Positions 1-9,489 of a DNA stretch of 31,858 nt are shown in pieces; the first letter of the stretch is position 1, and each line of letters begins with the position of its first letter. The position numbers were made by a program, and so were the translations under genes. The stretch covers positions 1-31,858 of the forward strand of contig JAUCBJ010005840.1 in assembly GCA_032718475.1 (NCBI GenBank), in the 5' to 3' direction. Origin of the DNA: Nemertoderma westbladi (Eukaryota > Xenacoelomorpha > Nemertodermatida > Nemertodermatidae). The notes under the pieces are model-generated. The model worked only from the letters and a program-made list of their open reading frames with translations, had not been told where the DNA came from and ran no database searches.

Positions 1-1091
1 ACACCATCGTAGATCGGTAGAGGATAAACATAAGTTTGTTAAATAAGAGCCACCATTACGATCTGCTAAAGTGCATTTGTACAAATAAGTGTGCAAAAGT
101 GCAAATTTTTTAATAAGGTCAAATTATATAGTATTGGGTTATTTTCTTTGCAGATACTTTATTTTCATATTAATATGTTGTTTGAACCTTACTGAGCGCA
201 TTAGGGGATATGCGTACAAATAACCGGCCCTTATGAGGCTTCGATTGGGTTAATAAATAAAACATAAGGTTGTAATATTCTAAAAAACCAGTGTGATATT
301 AAATGAACTTTAAACAATAAATAGAGATCAAATAACAAATGGACTACACAATTAAAAACTCGCACAATTTTGTACTTATTATATCGCTTCAAATTAATTC
401 AACAGTGGATATTTGTGGGAAGGGGGAAGTTACAGTGTGCATTCGGGGGAAGTTTGGTGAACTGCATTTATGCAGTGAATCCAAACTTCCCCCTTTGATA
501 TATCATATACTTAAGACATGCTAGGGTGACGGGGAAATATTTGTTACTGTCACACTTTGCTTCCATTTATCCTATCCTTTATTATTACTCCAGTCAGATA
601 AGAGATAATAAATCAGTAAAAACTAAACTAAACTGTCTTTCATGCAAACAAATTTCTAACTAAAGACGGGTGAATGACCATGACCATGGAAATAATTTTA
701 AATATAATTGTATATCAACTATTTGGGGAGGCTTCCAAGTTAAACCAGAAAACAATTATTTTGTTACATAGTAAATAACGTTGTATGTTCTTCTTCCTCT
801 CATAATAAATTATATATGAAATATCTCAGATCGCTATGCCCTGTAACATTTCACAACCAAAATATTTAAGTGTGAAAAGTGTAGGCCTACCACACACCGC
901 CCAAACAACCGCAAACGCATAGCCAACAAATTTAACAAAAGGTTACATACATGTTGGGTTCATGACGAGATGAGTGAAAATTGATCGCGTAATATAAACT
1001 AAAAAATTGAGAGTCGGGCCTGGCTCTCCTCCACTTTCTTACCCAATGGATATGTTGTTGTAATAATCGAATATTGGGGCGGCTTTCTCTC
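1..1091. other. AT-rich spacer, no gene recognised
   Basis: No convincing coding segment, RNA gene or transposon motif is visible here on either strand. The only frame of note, about 61 codons at 339-524, spans a perfect hairpin (listed separately) and has no recognisable protein character. Base composition is AT-rich, as in the other spacers of the window. Confidence 0.5.
445..493. repeat. 49-nt two-tier hairpin
   Basis: The outer arms are GGGGGAAGTTTGG (445-457) and its exact reverse complement (481-493). Inside them a second perfect pair, ACTGCAT (461-467) and ATGCAGT (471-477), surrounds a 3-nt loop. The tiers are separated by 3 unpaired bases on each side, so the transcript could fold into one rod with a single internal loop. 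The G/C-rich arm ends stand out in an AT-rich context. It may be a relic of a small inverted-repeat element or a structured transcript. No function can be assigned. Confidence 0.7.
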
Positions 1092-1185
1092 GTTCATAAT
1101 TGTTGTTGACTATGTTCTACGCATGTCCTTAGATCATCATAATGATGATGGGGCGATGATAACTCCACCTACTGGCTCCAGAAGT
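1092..1185 (+). mobile_element. Isolated 94-bp fragment of the RTE-like LINE
   Basis: These 94 bases match 25867-25960 of LINE copy 1 with one difference that I can see (C instead of T in the GGGGCGATG stretch). They cover the part of the reverse transcriptase that follows the LQGDTLAP block. No LINE sequence continues on either side, so this is an internal scrap and not an ordinary 5'-truncated insertion. Confidence 0.85.
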
Positions 1186-1243
1186 ACTCCAGAAGGATTT
1201 GCGTCCAGTTTCCCCTGGTGAGATATTTTTCTGTGTGTCCAGT

Positions 1244-1269
1244 CCCCCCCCCCCCCCCCCCCCCCCCCC
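1244..1269. repeat. 26-base C homopolymer
   Basis: There are 26 consecutive C residues, the longest of ten C or G runs of at least 12 bases in the window. It lies between the 94-bp LINE scrap and a LINE C-terminal relic. Its exact length is unreliable in any assembly. Confidence 0.9.
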
Positions 1270-1281
1270 TATCTGCTACAA

Positions 1282-1562
1282 GTAAGTAAATTTATGTACG
1301 ATGCATATCATGGAAATTTGCCAGAAGGGCTTAAAAACTTATTTAAAAGGTCAAACATTTCCCACACGTATTCAACTAGGAGCGGATCAATCTTAACTTT
1401 TTCATCACACGTTTCCAGACAGCCCGTGGCCAGATGTCGATTCAATACACGGGGCCTCATATATGGAACTTTATTGATTTTTCAATAAAGAATCAGCCAA
1501 GCATACACAAGTTTTCAGCCTGTTTCAAAAGGAACTTACTCAGAAACTTTGATAATGATTAA
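1282..1562 (+). pseudogene. C-terminal relic of a CR1/L2/Jockey-like LINE reverse transcriptase
   Basis: The frame from about 1282 reads SKFMYDAYHGNLPEGLKNLF followed by a segment of the type NISHTYSTRSG. This is the usual layout near the end of CR1/L2/Jockey-group LINE proteins, where a short 'LP..L..LF' block precedes an 'H.Y.TR' block. After a frame change near 1465 the text becomes RGPHIWNFIDFSIKN and then KFSACFKRNLL, the typical 'GPxIWNS(L/I)P...FKxxL' ending, with a stop at 1560-1562. The RT core is absent. The relic is frameshifted and cannot make a functional protein. Sequence from 1563 to about 1990 may be its decayed 3' UTR. Confidence 0.6.
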
Positions 1563-1991
1563 AGATTTACGGTTTGCTCGGTAGTTACACATCCTTTTAA
1601 TTAAGGCACAAATATATTGATTAGTAAAGTCTGTGTATCTTGTTTTTTCACGTTCTCGATTAATATAAAAACTTTAGGCTACTCACTCTAACAACTTTTC
1701 GGCGCCTTTGCCTCACTCATATTCTTATCCTTGTCACATATTCACTACTAACACGTAACACCCTAGAGGCAACAACCTTCTAGCTCCGGCTTCTGTGTTG
1801 CCTCCATTTCCTTGTTCTATCATCCATCATACACACTGGCCAGTGGCCACGTCTATAATTATAATATTATTGTTTGTAGTGCAATGAAATGTATCTGGTG
1901 GTGGGTGAAACACTTGGAAATTAAAATTATTGATTGTATGACCACCCATATTTGTATCATTATCCATTGTCTGGCAAGTTGACCGGACCGC
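1563..1991. other. Spacer, possible decayed LINE 3' UTR
   Basis: No coding or RNA motif is recognised. Position after the LINE C-terminal relic suggests degraded 3' UTR. A short palindromic patch (ACTGGCCAGT) lies near 1835. Confidence 0.3.
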
Positions 1992-2411
1992 TACAAAGCC
2001 TGGAGCCAGGCAGTAGGCTGACCAAGCTGCTTGGCATGGTATAATACCGGTACAAAGCCTGGAGCCAGGCAGTAGGCTGACCAAGCTGCTTGGCATGGTA
2101 TAGTACCGGTACAAAGCCTGGAGCCAGGCAGTAGGCTGACCAAGCTGCTTGGCATGGAATAGTACCGGTACAAAGCCTGGAGCCAGGCAGTAGGCTGACC
2201 AAGCTGCTTGGCATGGTATAGTACCGGTACAAAGCCTGGAGCCAGGCAGTAGGCTGACCAAGCTGCTTGGCATGGTATAGTACCGGTACAAAGCCTGGAG
2301 CCAGGCAGTAGGCTGACCAAGCTGCTTGGCATGGTATAGTACCAGTACAAAGCCTGGAGCCAGGCCACAGGCAGTAGGCTGACCAAGCTGCTTGGCATGG
2401 TATAGTACCGG
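1992..2411. repeat. 59-bp minisatellite, seven copies
   Basis: The unit runs from TACAAAGCCTGGAGCCAGGC to ATGGTATAGTACCGG. Copies begin at 1992, 2051, 2110, 2169, 2228, 2287 and 2346, a fixed 59-bp step. The last copy is 66 bp because of a 7-bp CCACAGG insertion. Copies are nearly identical, so the array is young or homogenised. Each unit contains a GCCTGGAGCCAGGC stem. Because 59 is not a multiple of 3 and the unit lacks minus-strand stops, all three minus frames stay open. That is a by-product of the repeat and not evidence of a protein. Confidence 0.95.
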
Positions 2412-3502
2412 TACGGATTCCAAGACCGGTAGCTGGTACCTGTGTGTGGTATGATTTATTCATTAGCTGCTGTCCGACAGCCCGGGGGATAAAGCTGTGG
2501 ACTGGTAGCGATACAAGTCAGTAGGCTAGGTAGGCTAACCCCACTCTTTCATGCTCTTTTCTGTCTCATGTTCAATATGTAAGGTGGGCGCGGTACGAAA
2601 ATATTTATGAATTTTATTTGAATAATAAATAAAGCTGGCTTTATTATAAAACAGTTGTTTTGTACAGTAATTAAGCTATTGATTCTATAATGTAACGGAA
2701 ACAGTCGTATAACGGAGATTTATACGAAAATTTACCGGTAGGAACAATGAGGATGCAGGCTTAATGCGAAATTAGTATATAAAGTTAGCGATTATTTAAG
2801 GATGCAAAACAGATATACAGTATGATACCCTGGTAGACAGATGACCCTGTATTTAAAATAATTTTTGCTTCAATGCAAACTTCCCTGTCCTCCTTGCTGC
2901 TCAAACCCACGAAAATTATTATATATTAACATTAATACGGCTATAATATCTTCAGCAAATAAATCATAGATTAATTGTGCTTCAGGTATTATACTGTATC
3001 CTTATATTATATTCTCCCGCAGTCAATAATTATAGCATTTCGCACTCCTCCGGTCCAGCTCCCTCTGCCTCCAGGGTGGGCGACGGTCGTGGCGGGGATT
3101 GGGGTTCGGAGATGGGGCCGGTCTGCGTGGCGTGGGGCTAGCAGACCAGTTTTGAGGCGATACATTTTACATATTAATTTTGTGTGGTGGTGGGTATTCT
3201 ATTTGTAAATTTTGTTTTGTTTTGAAAATTATATTATGATCATATTTAAATCTTCGATTGTAAATCATCTTCATAATAATATTATAATTATAGTATATTT
3301 TCAAATTATTATTTGCATTTTGCATTTTATTTTTTGTATTTACAAATTATTTTGAAGCTAAAAATACCCCATATAGTTTCTTTATCTTTTAGTTTGTCTT
3401 TTAACCGATATTTTTTCAGATTTTTGTTTTGCCATCTAAATAAATATGTTCTGAGTTTGCGCAATATATACCGGTTCCAATAGACCTAATTTGTATTGCG
3501 AT
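2412..3502. other. Spacer with a short GC-rich island
   Basis: Most of this stretch is AT-rich with no recognisable gene. At about 3045-3160 there is an abrupt GC-rich patch preceded by a possible splice acceptor (TTCTCCCGCAG, ending near 3021). Frames through the patch are short and match no family I recognise. It could be an exon of an unseen gene or inserted DNA. Confidence 0.3.
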
Positions 3503-4537
3503 ATGTTACTAAGTGTTAAACAAGAGCACACCTACAGGGAGAATTGTTGTAATTATCAGTTAAGATTCCCTCAAAGAGAACGAGTTTTCAAGGTTGACAC
3601 ACCAGAGAAAATTCCAGTTAGGCATAGAAAATTAATCCCAAAATCGAATAACTTTGATGAAGGTAGATACGTTAGTCTCGCTGGAAGACAGGTTAGAATC
3701 GTTGAGGGTGACACGTCTAGTTCTCATGCAATCATGAATTTAAAGAGAAAGATACATCACAGTCCGGACTGTTGTTCTATTGGAAGCGACTTAGAAAATC
3801 ATATAGAAATAAACCGTAAGACTTCATTTAGACCTTCAAAATCAACTCGAAGGGTCACGAGAGTTTATAAAGATGTTGAGGAGAGTCGTTATGGTATTGA
3901 CGAAGCGGTAACTAGACTAACAAGAGATAATCAATCGGGCATATCCGGCAACCAATCAGATGGTGATGCGATCGGTTGCATTAGAGATGGGTATATGGTT
4001 GAGGATATAGTATTTAATAAACATCCCAAGGTGAGTGGTAGATCCACTGATACACCACGCCCGTTTAGTAATAGACAGACTTCAATGGTTACATCAATGT
4101 GTGATGGCGAAGTCGATAAATGTTTGGATGATTTTGATCCACTGAAAGAAAGTGTGAAATCAAATGATAGTAATTGGAGAATTGGAAGTACTGGTTACTT
4201 TCGATTCTGTAGAGTTTGTAACATCGCTTTCCGCACTAATATTAAAGCGCAGGATCATTTCCAGGGAAAAAAACATCGTAATAAATTGAAAATGTTGAAA
4301 CGTTTTACTAGGTATTCTGTTTTAGAGGATTGTGACTCTGTCCCGGATAATATAAAGCGAGTTGTCCGATCGAACTGCGACTTCCCAAAACGTTTTAGGG
4401 CGGCTAATAACTCAAGAGTGTTTGTATGTCAAGCCTGCAACAATATCTTTAGTTCTCACCAAGAAGCTCGGAATCATTTTACAGGGCAGAAACACCTGAA
4501 TAAATTGACTTATTTGATGCAACTCTCTCAAGAATAA
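3503..4537 (+). CDS. Two-finger C2H2 (U1/matrin-type) zinc-finger protein
   Basis: The first ATG at 3503 gives a 344-residue protein ending in TAA at 4535-4537. The frame is open upstream to a TGA at 3452, so an upstream exon joined at the AG of 3482-3483 is possible. Two zinc fingers have the spacing C-x2-C-x12-H-x5-H: C236, C239, H252, H258 and C309, C312, H325, H331. Each reads CxxC...HFxGxKHxNKL, the form found in U1C/matrin-type fingers that often bind double-stranded or structured RNA. The N-terminal two thirds is polar, rich in Arg, Lys, Asp and Ser, and has no recognised domain, signal peptide or membrane segment. There are no introns inside the frame. A nuclear or RNA-binding role is inferred from the finger type only. 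It is the only long uninterrupted non-repetitive frame in the window, which argues for a real gene or a recent retrocopy. Confidence 0.75.
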   Translation: MLLSVKQEHTYRENCCNYQLRFPQRERVFKVDTPEKIPVRHRKLIPKSNNFDEGRYVSLAGRQVRIVEGDTSSSHAIMNLKRKIHHSPDCCSIGSDLENHIEINRKTSFRPSKSTRRVTRVYKDVEESRYGIDEAVTRLTRDNQSGISGNQSDGDAIGCIRDGYMVEDIVFNKHPKVSGRSTDTPRPFSNRQTSMVTSMCDGEVDKCLDDFDPLKESVKSNDSNWRIGSTGYFRFCRVCNIAFRTNIKAQDHFQGKKHRNKLKMLKRFTRYSVLEDCDSVPDNIKRVVRSNCDFPKRFRAANNSRVFVCQACNNIFSSHQEARNHFTGQKHLNKLTYLMQLSQE

Positions 4538-4934
4538 GATAAGATCAATAATATTTCGTCGATGTTATTTACTCAATAATATGAAATGTGTAAAAATCTG
4601 ACTTAATTAAATGTTTCCAATTATGGATATTATAATATTCGTATTTTCTTTATTGTTTCATTTTTAGCTCCACCACTATCGTCCTTCTCCCAACACTCTC
4701 CACTCACCACTGGGTCTATTCGCCTATTACAAATGTTATTTAGTTTTGAAGCCCTAATGATATCACTCCCACTCTCCCAGAGCCCATGCATGTCCCAACT
4801 CGGTCGCCTGGGCGTGATAACAATGATTGACAGAATAAAGCAATATTAATTAAGTATAACTTTTAATTGTGGTTTAACGAGAAACTTATTATTTTATGTA
4901 ACAATCATGATTGACCTCTGACCCGCTAAACGTC
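4538..4934. other. 3' flank of the zinc-finger gene
   Basis: AT-rich. No perfect AATAAA lies just after the stop; AATAAT appears twice within 45 bases and AATAAAGC near 4833. No other gene is seen. Confidence 0.4.
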
Positions 4935-4963
4935 TATAAAAGGCGGCCCAATTTTTTTCAGTG
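4935..4963 (+). promoter_or_regulatory. TATA box plus initiator-like core promoter, downstream gene unclear
   Basis: TATAAAAGG (4935-4943) with GC-rich flanks is followed, about 25 bases from its first base to the candidate start A, by TTCAGTG (4957-4963), which resembles an invertebrate initiator (TCAGT). The layout is strong but no convincing frame follows. A TGTAACA 38 bases upstream (4897) would fit the left edge of an LTR, so this may be the promoter of a solo LTR, but I could not find the matching right edge. A frame of 48 codons (5204-5350) is the first ATG frame of any length downstream. Confidence 0.4.
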
Positions 4964-5723
4964 TATTCTGGGATACTAACTTGGCAGAGTTAGTTTTGGA
5001 ACTAAGTTACTAACTAGCCAGGGTGTGCAGCCTGCCAGAAGAGCGCGCGATATCTCCCACCACCGTTGCTAACTAGCTCGGTAGCAGGCCATCAGTCTTC
5101 ACTCAGAGCTTAGTACTTTGTGCCCTTTACCAACTGGCTCTAGTTATTTATAAGAGTTATCGGATTATATAGAGTTTTCGGTGTAAATTTTCGCTAATAT
5201 CATATGCCCAAAAGGGTTGTTCGCTGTCTTGACATAGAGATAACCGAGTGTTTGCAAAGAGCCAAGTTCCAATACCATGGAAGCCGCATTAAGTATTTTA
5301 CGACTTTGACTGTTTTGAATTACGATTTGAATACGTGCGACTATTTATGATTGGTTATTTTATTTTGAACTATATATATTATTGTTTGTCAGCGCAAACG
5401 TGAATTTTTGCATCTTAATTTACTTATTATTTATACGTATTTGACCTGAAATATTGTCCTTTATATGTTTTCTGGCTTAAGATATTTTTACCCGGCTAAA
5501 TCTGTTTCTTGCCCATTTTGCTCTGAAATTCACATAATATTGTTTTATCAATCTTATAGGTTCTCAGTTCGCCAGTTAAGCCGATATTTTGTTAAGTTTA
5601 CTACTATGAATGTTCTGTATATTCACCACTGTATGTAAAACATCACTAGATGTCATTAGATTTCATTCTCGCTGACTGCCTTTTGGGCTTAGTCTAGGCT
5701 TTTGTATTCACTGGGCCATTCAG
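4964..5723. other. Spacer downstream of the orphan promoter
   Basis: AT-rich. It holds only the 48-codon frame at 5204-5350, which begins MPKRVVRCLD and has no recognised relatives. A short leader peptide, a first exon or chance are all possible. No RNA gene is recognised. Confidence 0.3.
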
Positions 5724-7364
5724 TACTACTACTCTACTACTACTAGGTCGAGCGAACTCGGACAGTGGAAATGAGATCCTTCCAGGCTCCTGATTCTCCA
5801 TAGTTGTCGCAATTTCGTTTCTCCCAAGTTCAGTATCCCTTTCAAGTTGATCTATATATGTTATGGCTGGTCATCCACGACTGCGCTTTCCATGAGTTGG
5901 TTGCCAGAGAAGTAGATCTGGTATGATCTCGTCTTTACTTCGCCAGCAGTGCCCACTGAATCTTAATCTGCGTTCACGGAGGGTGGTTGATACAGGTGGT
6001 ATTGTACCATAAAGCTCGGCGTTTGTCATGTGTTGTCTCCAGCTGATGTTTAGGGCTGTCCTTAGTAGTCTTGTGTAGCAACCATCAAATCATTGTTCAA
6101 GTGATTTAGTCAGTGTCCAGGTCTCACCCCCGTATAAAAATACACTTTCCACTGTGGCTCGAAAGACCTTAGTCTTCAGGTGCCTGGAGAGATCTGATTT
6201 CCAGATGGAATCCATTATTGATAGGTCATGAATTCGGTCTTGGTGGCATTTATATGCAATCCAACCTCATTAGCAACCCTTTCCACTTTATTTAGTAGAA
6301 GCTGTGCATCTGCTAGCGTATTAGAAAGCAGGGCAATGTCATCTGCAAAGTCGGTGTCTGTGACTGTAGTTGCCAGATATCTACTACTTCTGCGTTCTTG
6401 AAGTGTGAATCCCAGATCTTCACCCTTTGTGGCCGTCCTCATTGCGTAATCCAGCACAATTACAAATAGTAATGGTGCTAATGTGTCACCTTGCAGTACG
6501 CCAGCCAGGATTGAGAAACGCTCAGTTTCACCATCTAGTGAGAGTAGCTGCGTTTCTGTGTCACAATATAACAATCCAATGCCAGCAACAATTACTTCTG
6601 GTATTCCATAAGCTCTTAGAATTTCAAGCATTTTACCTCTGTGGATGGAGTCGAATGCCTTCTTGAAGTCCATTAAAGTCATGACTGCGGGGAGATTCTT
6701 TGACTTAATTCCTTCAATCAGTCTCCATAGTGCAAGTACCTGAGCTATTGTTGATCTACTTGGTCGAAATCCGTTTTGGCTCTTAAGCAGTAGTTTCTCT
6801 ATGTGAGACCTAATCCTATATAGAATCAATTTATTGTATATTTTGGCAGCTACCACAAGCAGACAGATCCCACGATAGTTCGTTGGTATGCGGTGGTCTC
6901 CTTTCTTGGGGAGAGGCTTTAGTTGACCTTTAGTCCAAATTGGTGGTGGCTTTTCCCCTTTTAACATCCGGTTGCAAACATTCAATAATGGTCTGTTTAG
7001 CACTCCGGTTTTCCATACCTCCGCTGGGATTTCATCTAATCCACTCGCTTATAATGCTTCTTTGGAGTTCGGCAGGTGTGAAGTCCCCTGTTTCTATGGG
7101 TAGTGTCTTGTCATATATTTCCCTTGTAGGGCTGACCACGATGTTTGCTGGCTGCCCAAGCAAGTTGCTGAAGTGATTTTTCCACTTCCCAACACGTTCT
7201 TTTGCCCCTTTGCACAACTTTTCCGACCAGATACCTCATTTACAGTTTGCCAGGTAAGTCTTGATTGTTGCTGTATGTGAGCAGTTGTAATTGCTTCAGT
7301 TTTATCCTGTATGTACTTTTCCTGGCTGATGTTGTAGGCCAATTTAAGATCATCCTTAGCTTTC
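5724..7364 (-). mobile_element. Decayed RTE-like LINE, 5'-truncated
   Basis: Minus-strand LINE whose 3' end is a (TAG)n-type microsatellite, seen on the plus strand as TACTACTACTCTACTACTAC (5724-5743). The same tail type ends LINE copies 1 and 2. The right end meets TTAACCCTA at 7365, where a TTAA-flanked element appears to have inserted. Internal stops and frame changes show it is inactive. It belongs to a subfamily related to, but clearly diverged from, copies 1 and 2. Confidence 0.85.
5752..7364 (-). pseudogene. LINE reverse transcriptase, broken
   Basis: The longest intact piece is 6215-7003. In order it shows the pre-finger segment PLPKKGDHRIPTNYRGICLL, NGFRPSRST, motif A (LMDFKKAFDSIHRG), motif B (VLQGDTLAPLLFVI) and motif C, the catalytic FADD (6338-6349). 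The piece at 7032-7342 holds the linker between endonuclease and RT in two frames. Downstream, 5752-6214 encodes the C-terminal domain (VFLYGGETWTLTKS, RLRFSGHCWR, LLLWQPTHGKRS) but with in-frame stops. The endonuclease domain is absent. Known role of the family: target-primed reverse transcription. This copy cannot be functional. Confidence 0.85.
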
Positions 7365-7393
7365 TTAACCCTATTACCACTGGGGGGGGGGGG
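7365..7393. mobile_element. Possible piggyBac-like terminus (TTAA + CCCTA)
   Basis: TTAA (7365-7368) is followed by CCCTATTACCACT and a run of 12 G (7382-7393). The plan (TTAA, CCCTAT, short spacer, long G run) is the same as at the element inserted in LINE copy 1 at 26672. piggyBac-superfamily elements insert at TTAA and begin CCY. I could not find the matching right end, so this may be a one-ended or truncated copy. Confidence 0.4.
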
Positions 7394-8243
7394 CGAATCG
7401 GCCCCTTCCTAGTTTTTAGTTGCTGTAACTATGCAACCACAATACGTACCGGCCCAATTTTTTGTGAGAATTAGCCAAATTTAATGCCGCATCTTTTGCA
7501 AAAAACGCCGTTGCAATTGGATTTCTACTTTTCGATGTGGGCGCCACCTCAAAATTTGGTCTCCAGCACCAAATTTTTTGAAATTTTCGAATTTTACAAA
7601 GTCATTCGTGATTTAGTAATTATTTATGTTTGGGCTATTTTTATTTATTTTTATTGGTTTGGATCACTCTAATGCTCTATACAAGTATGTAAGTCTAGTG
7701 GTACGTCATTTTTCGAGCACCAAATTTAGGGCGTGTCACTTTAAAATTTCAAAATTACTTTATTCGGAAAATTTACTAAAGTTCTGATTTCGAAGCATTT
7801 TTATTGGTTTTCTGGAGCGCTGAATCGATTAAAAGTAGTATAGAAGCCTGAAGACTTAGTGGTTCGCCATTTTTGGTGCACCAAAATTAGGGCGTGGCAC
7901 TTCAAATTTTCAAAATTACTTTATTCGGAAAAAACACTAAAGTTTTGATTTCAAAAAATGGCTAACTTCTAAGTCTTCAGGCTTCTATATTACTTTCAAT
8001 CGATTCAGCGGTCTGGAAAACCTATATAAATTCGTTAAAATTTCAATTTTGGTTTATTTTCCGAATCTCGTATTTTTCAAAATTTGAAGTGCCACGCCCA
8101 CTTCTTAGGTGCACGAAAAATAGCATCCACTTCAATTTTTGGAAGTGGAATATAATCACATTCGATTCAGCGTCTTGAAAAACCTACTAAATCTAGCCAA
8201 CACTGCCACACTATTAGTTTTTAGAAAACGAAAAATTTTGTAA
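7394..8243. repeat. Non-coding block of degenerate direct and inverted repeats
   Basis: A segment with 'TTAGGGCGTG(T/G)CACTT...ATTCGGAAAA' occurs at about 7681-7770 and again at about 7842-7932. Its inverse occurs at about 8054-8120. An inner inverted pair, 7810-7858 against 7968-8018, shares CGCTGAATCGATT and TATAGAAGCCTGAAGACTTAG. The right arm motif CGATTCAGCG appears again at 8163. No coding potential is recognised. This looks like a foldback or non-autonomous DNA element, perhaps the body of the TTAA-flanked element at 7365. Confidence 0.6.
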
Positions 8244-9260
8244 TTTTGTCCTGATAGAAACCTTGTCCAACGGGAAATAAAAAAAGCTAAATCTGAATAT
8301 TTGTACAACAAAATAAGTGAGAATAAAGATAATCCAAAAAGTCTATGGTCTACCCTAAAATCTTTAGGTTATAAAAACCTTAAATCTAAATCGAATATTG
8401 TTCTGCAAGATAACGGTGAGCTGATTCATGATCATACTCTAGTTAGTAATTTATTCAATAATTATTTTACTAATGTTGCCTCTAATTTAGTTAAGAAGTT
8501 ACCGTTATCAAGTAATAAATATAGTATAGGGTCCGAAACTCTAAATAATTTTTATTTAGAAAAGTTACAAAATTCAGAAAAGTTATTTTTAAAACCCGTT
8601 TCTGAGGATTTCGTTTTTAAAAATCTACTTAGCCTATCAGCCTCAAAAAGTACCGGTCTAGATCTAATACCTGCCCGTTTTCTTAAGGATGGTGCTGAAG
8701 TACTTAAAGTGCCTATTACTTTTATTATTAATTACTCTATCGTAGATAATGTAGTACCAGACGAACTGAAATTAGCTAAGGTTGTTCCTCTGTATAAAAA
8801 GAATAGTAAAGTAGAACCCTGTAATTACAGACCTGTTAGTATCTTAAGTATTGTATCTAAAATTCTAGAACGTTCTGTTTTTCTACAGCTGGAGGCACAT
8901 CTTAGTAGGCTAAATCTGATCTATGAACTTCAGTCCGGTTTTCGTAAATCATATTCTACAGACACCTGTCTTATTAACTTAACTGATACAATTAGATGTA
9001 ATAACGCAAAGGGTTTATATACTGGTATGGTAATGTTGGACCTACAAAAGGCTTTCGATACTGTAGATCACGAAATTCTGCTTGGTAAGTTAGGCCTGAT
9101 GGGTGTAGGTTCTATAGACTGGTTCAAGTCCTACCTGTCAGACAGAGGTCAAACTGTAGTCATTAGCAAATCGCAGTCTACTGTACAAGAGATTACCTGT
9201 GGTGTACCGCTAGGTAGTATATTAGGTCCTCTGCTTTTTGTATGCTATGTAAATGATATT
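8244..9260 (+). pseudogene. CR1/L2-like LINE reverse transcriptase, truncated at both ends
   Basis: The frame is open from 8244 to the LTR boundary at 9260. The start is an arbitrary truncation: the text before 8301 ([19 protein letters not shown]) is already LINE-like. In order it shows a segment of the type [15 protein letters not shown], the [20 protein letters not shown] block, [17 protein letters not shown], motif A ([14 protein letters not shown]) and motif B ([14 protein letters not shown], with Leu where Gln is usual). It stops at CYVNDI, before the catalytic F/YADD. Endonuclease and C-terminal parts are missing. It belongs to the CR1/L2/Jockey side of the LINE tree, unlike the RTE-like copies nearby. 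Confidence 0.85.
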
Positions 9261-9451
9261 TTGGTTATTTTTCCTCCCAAGGTGGTTTGACCTCTAACCT
9301 CTCTTTGTGTGGCTTTGGGGTTCGTGTTATCCCCGGGTATTGGTTGTGATACGAGATTGGTTGTTATCAATCTCGTATCTCCAATATTGCTGAAAAGGCG
9401 CCACTGTCCTTACTTTGTGAGGGTAATGCGGCGGAATTGAATCCGCTCACA
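9261..9451 (-). repeat. Truncated 3' LTR (first 191 bp)
   Basis: Nearly identical to 16759-16949, with a handful of substitutions. On the minus strand it begins TGTGAGCGGATTC (from 9451) and breaks off at 9261 against the LINE. It contains a perfect 12-bp stem, GATACGAGATTG (9348-9359) with its complement (9368-9379), around an 8-nt loop. Confidence 0.85.
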
Positions 9452-9460
9452 CTCCCCCCC
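9452..9460 (-). promoter_or_regulatory. Polypurine tract
   Basis: On the minus strand GGGGGGGAG lies immediately before the TGTGAGC start of the 3' LTR. That is the position and composition expected for the plus-strand primer of an LTR retrotransposon. Confidence 0.7.
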
Positions 9461-9489
9461 ATGCTATCTTCCCGGTGAGAAGATAGCAT
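9461..9489. repeat. Perfect 11-bp stem-loop beside the polypurine tract
   Basis: ATGCTATCTTC (9461-9471) pairs with GAAGATAGCAT (9479-9489) around a 7-nt loop. It sits right before the polypurine tract in element orientation. It may shape the 3' end of the element RNA. Function unknown. Confidence 0.8.

Noticed and set aside
1827-2463. Overlapping minus-strand frames of 135-198 codons
   Set aside because: All three frames of the 59-bp minisatellite are open; the peptides are cyclic repeats of one another.
3045-3208. GC-rich island as a coding exon
   Set aside because: Frames are short and end quickly, and no family is recognised; kept only as a remark on the spacer.
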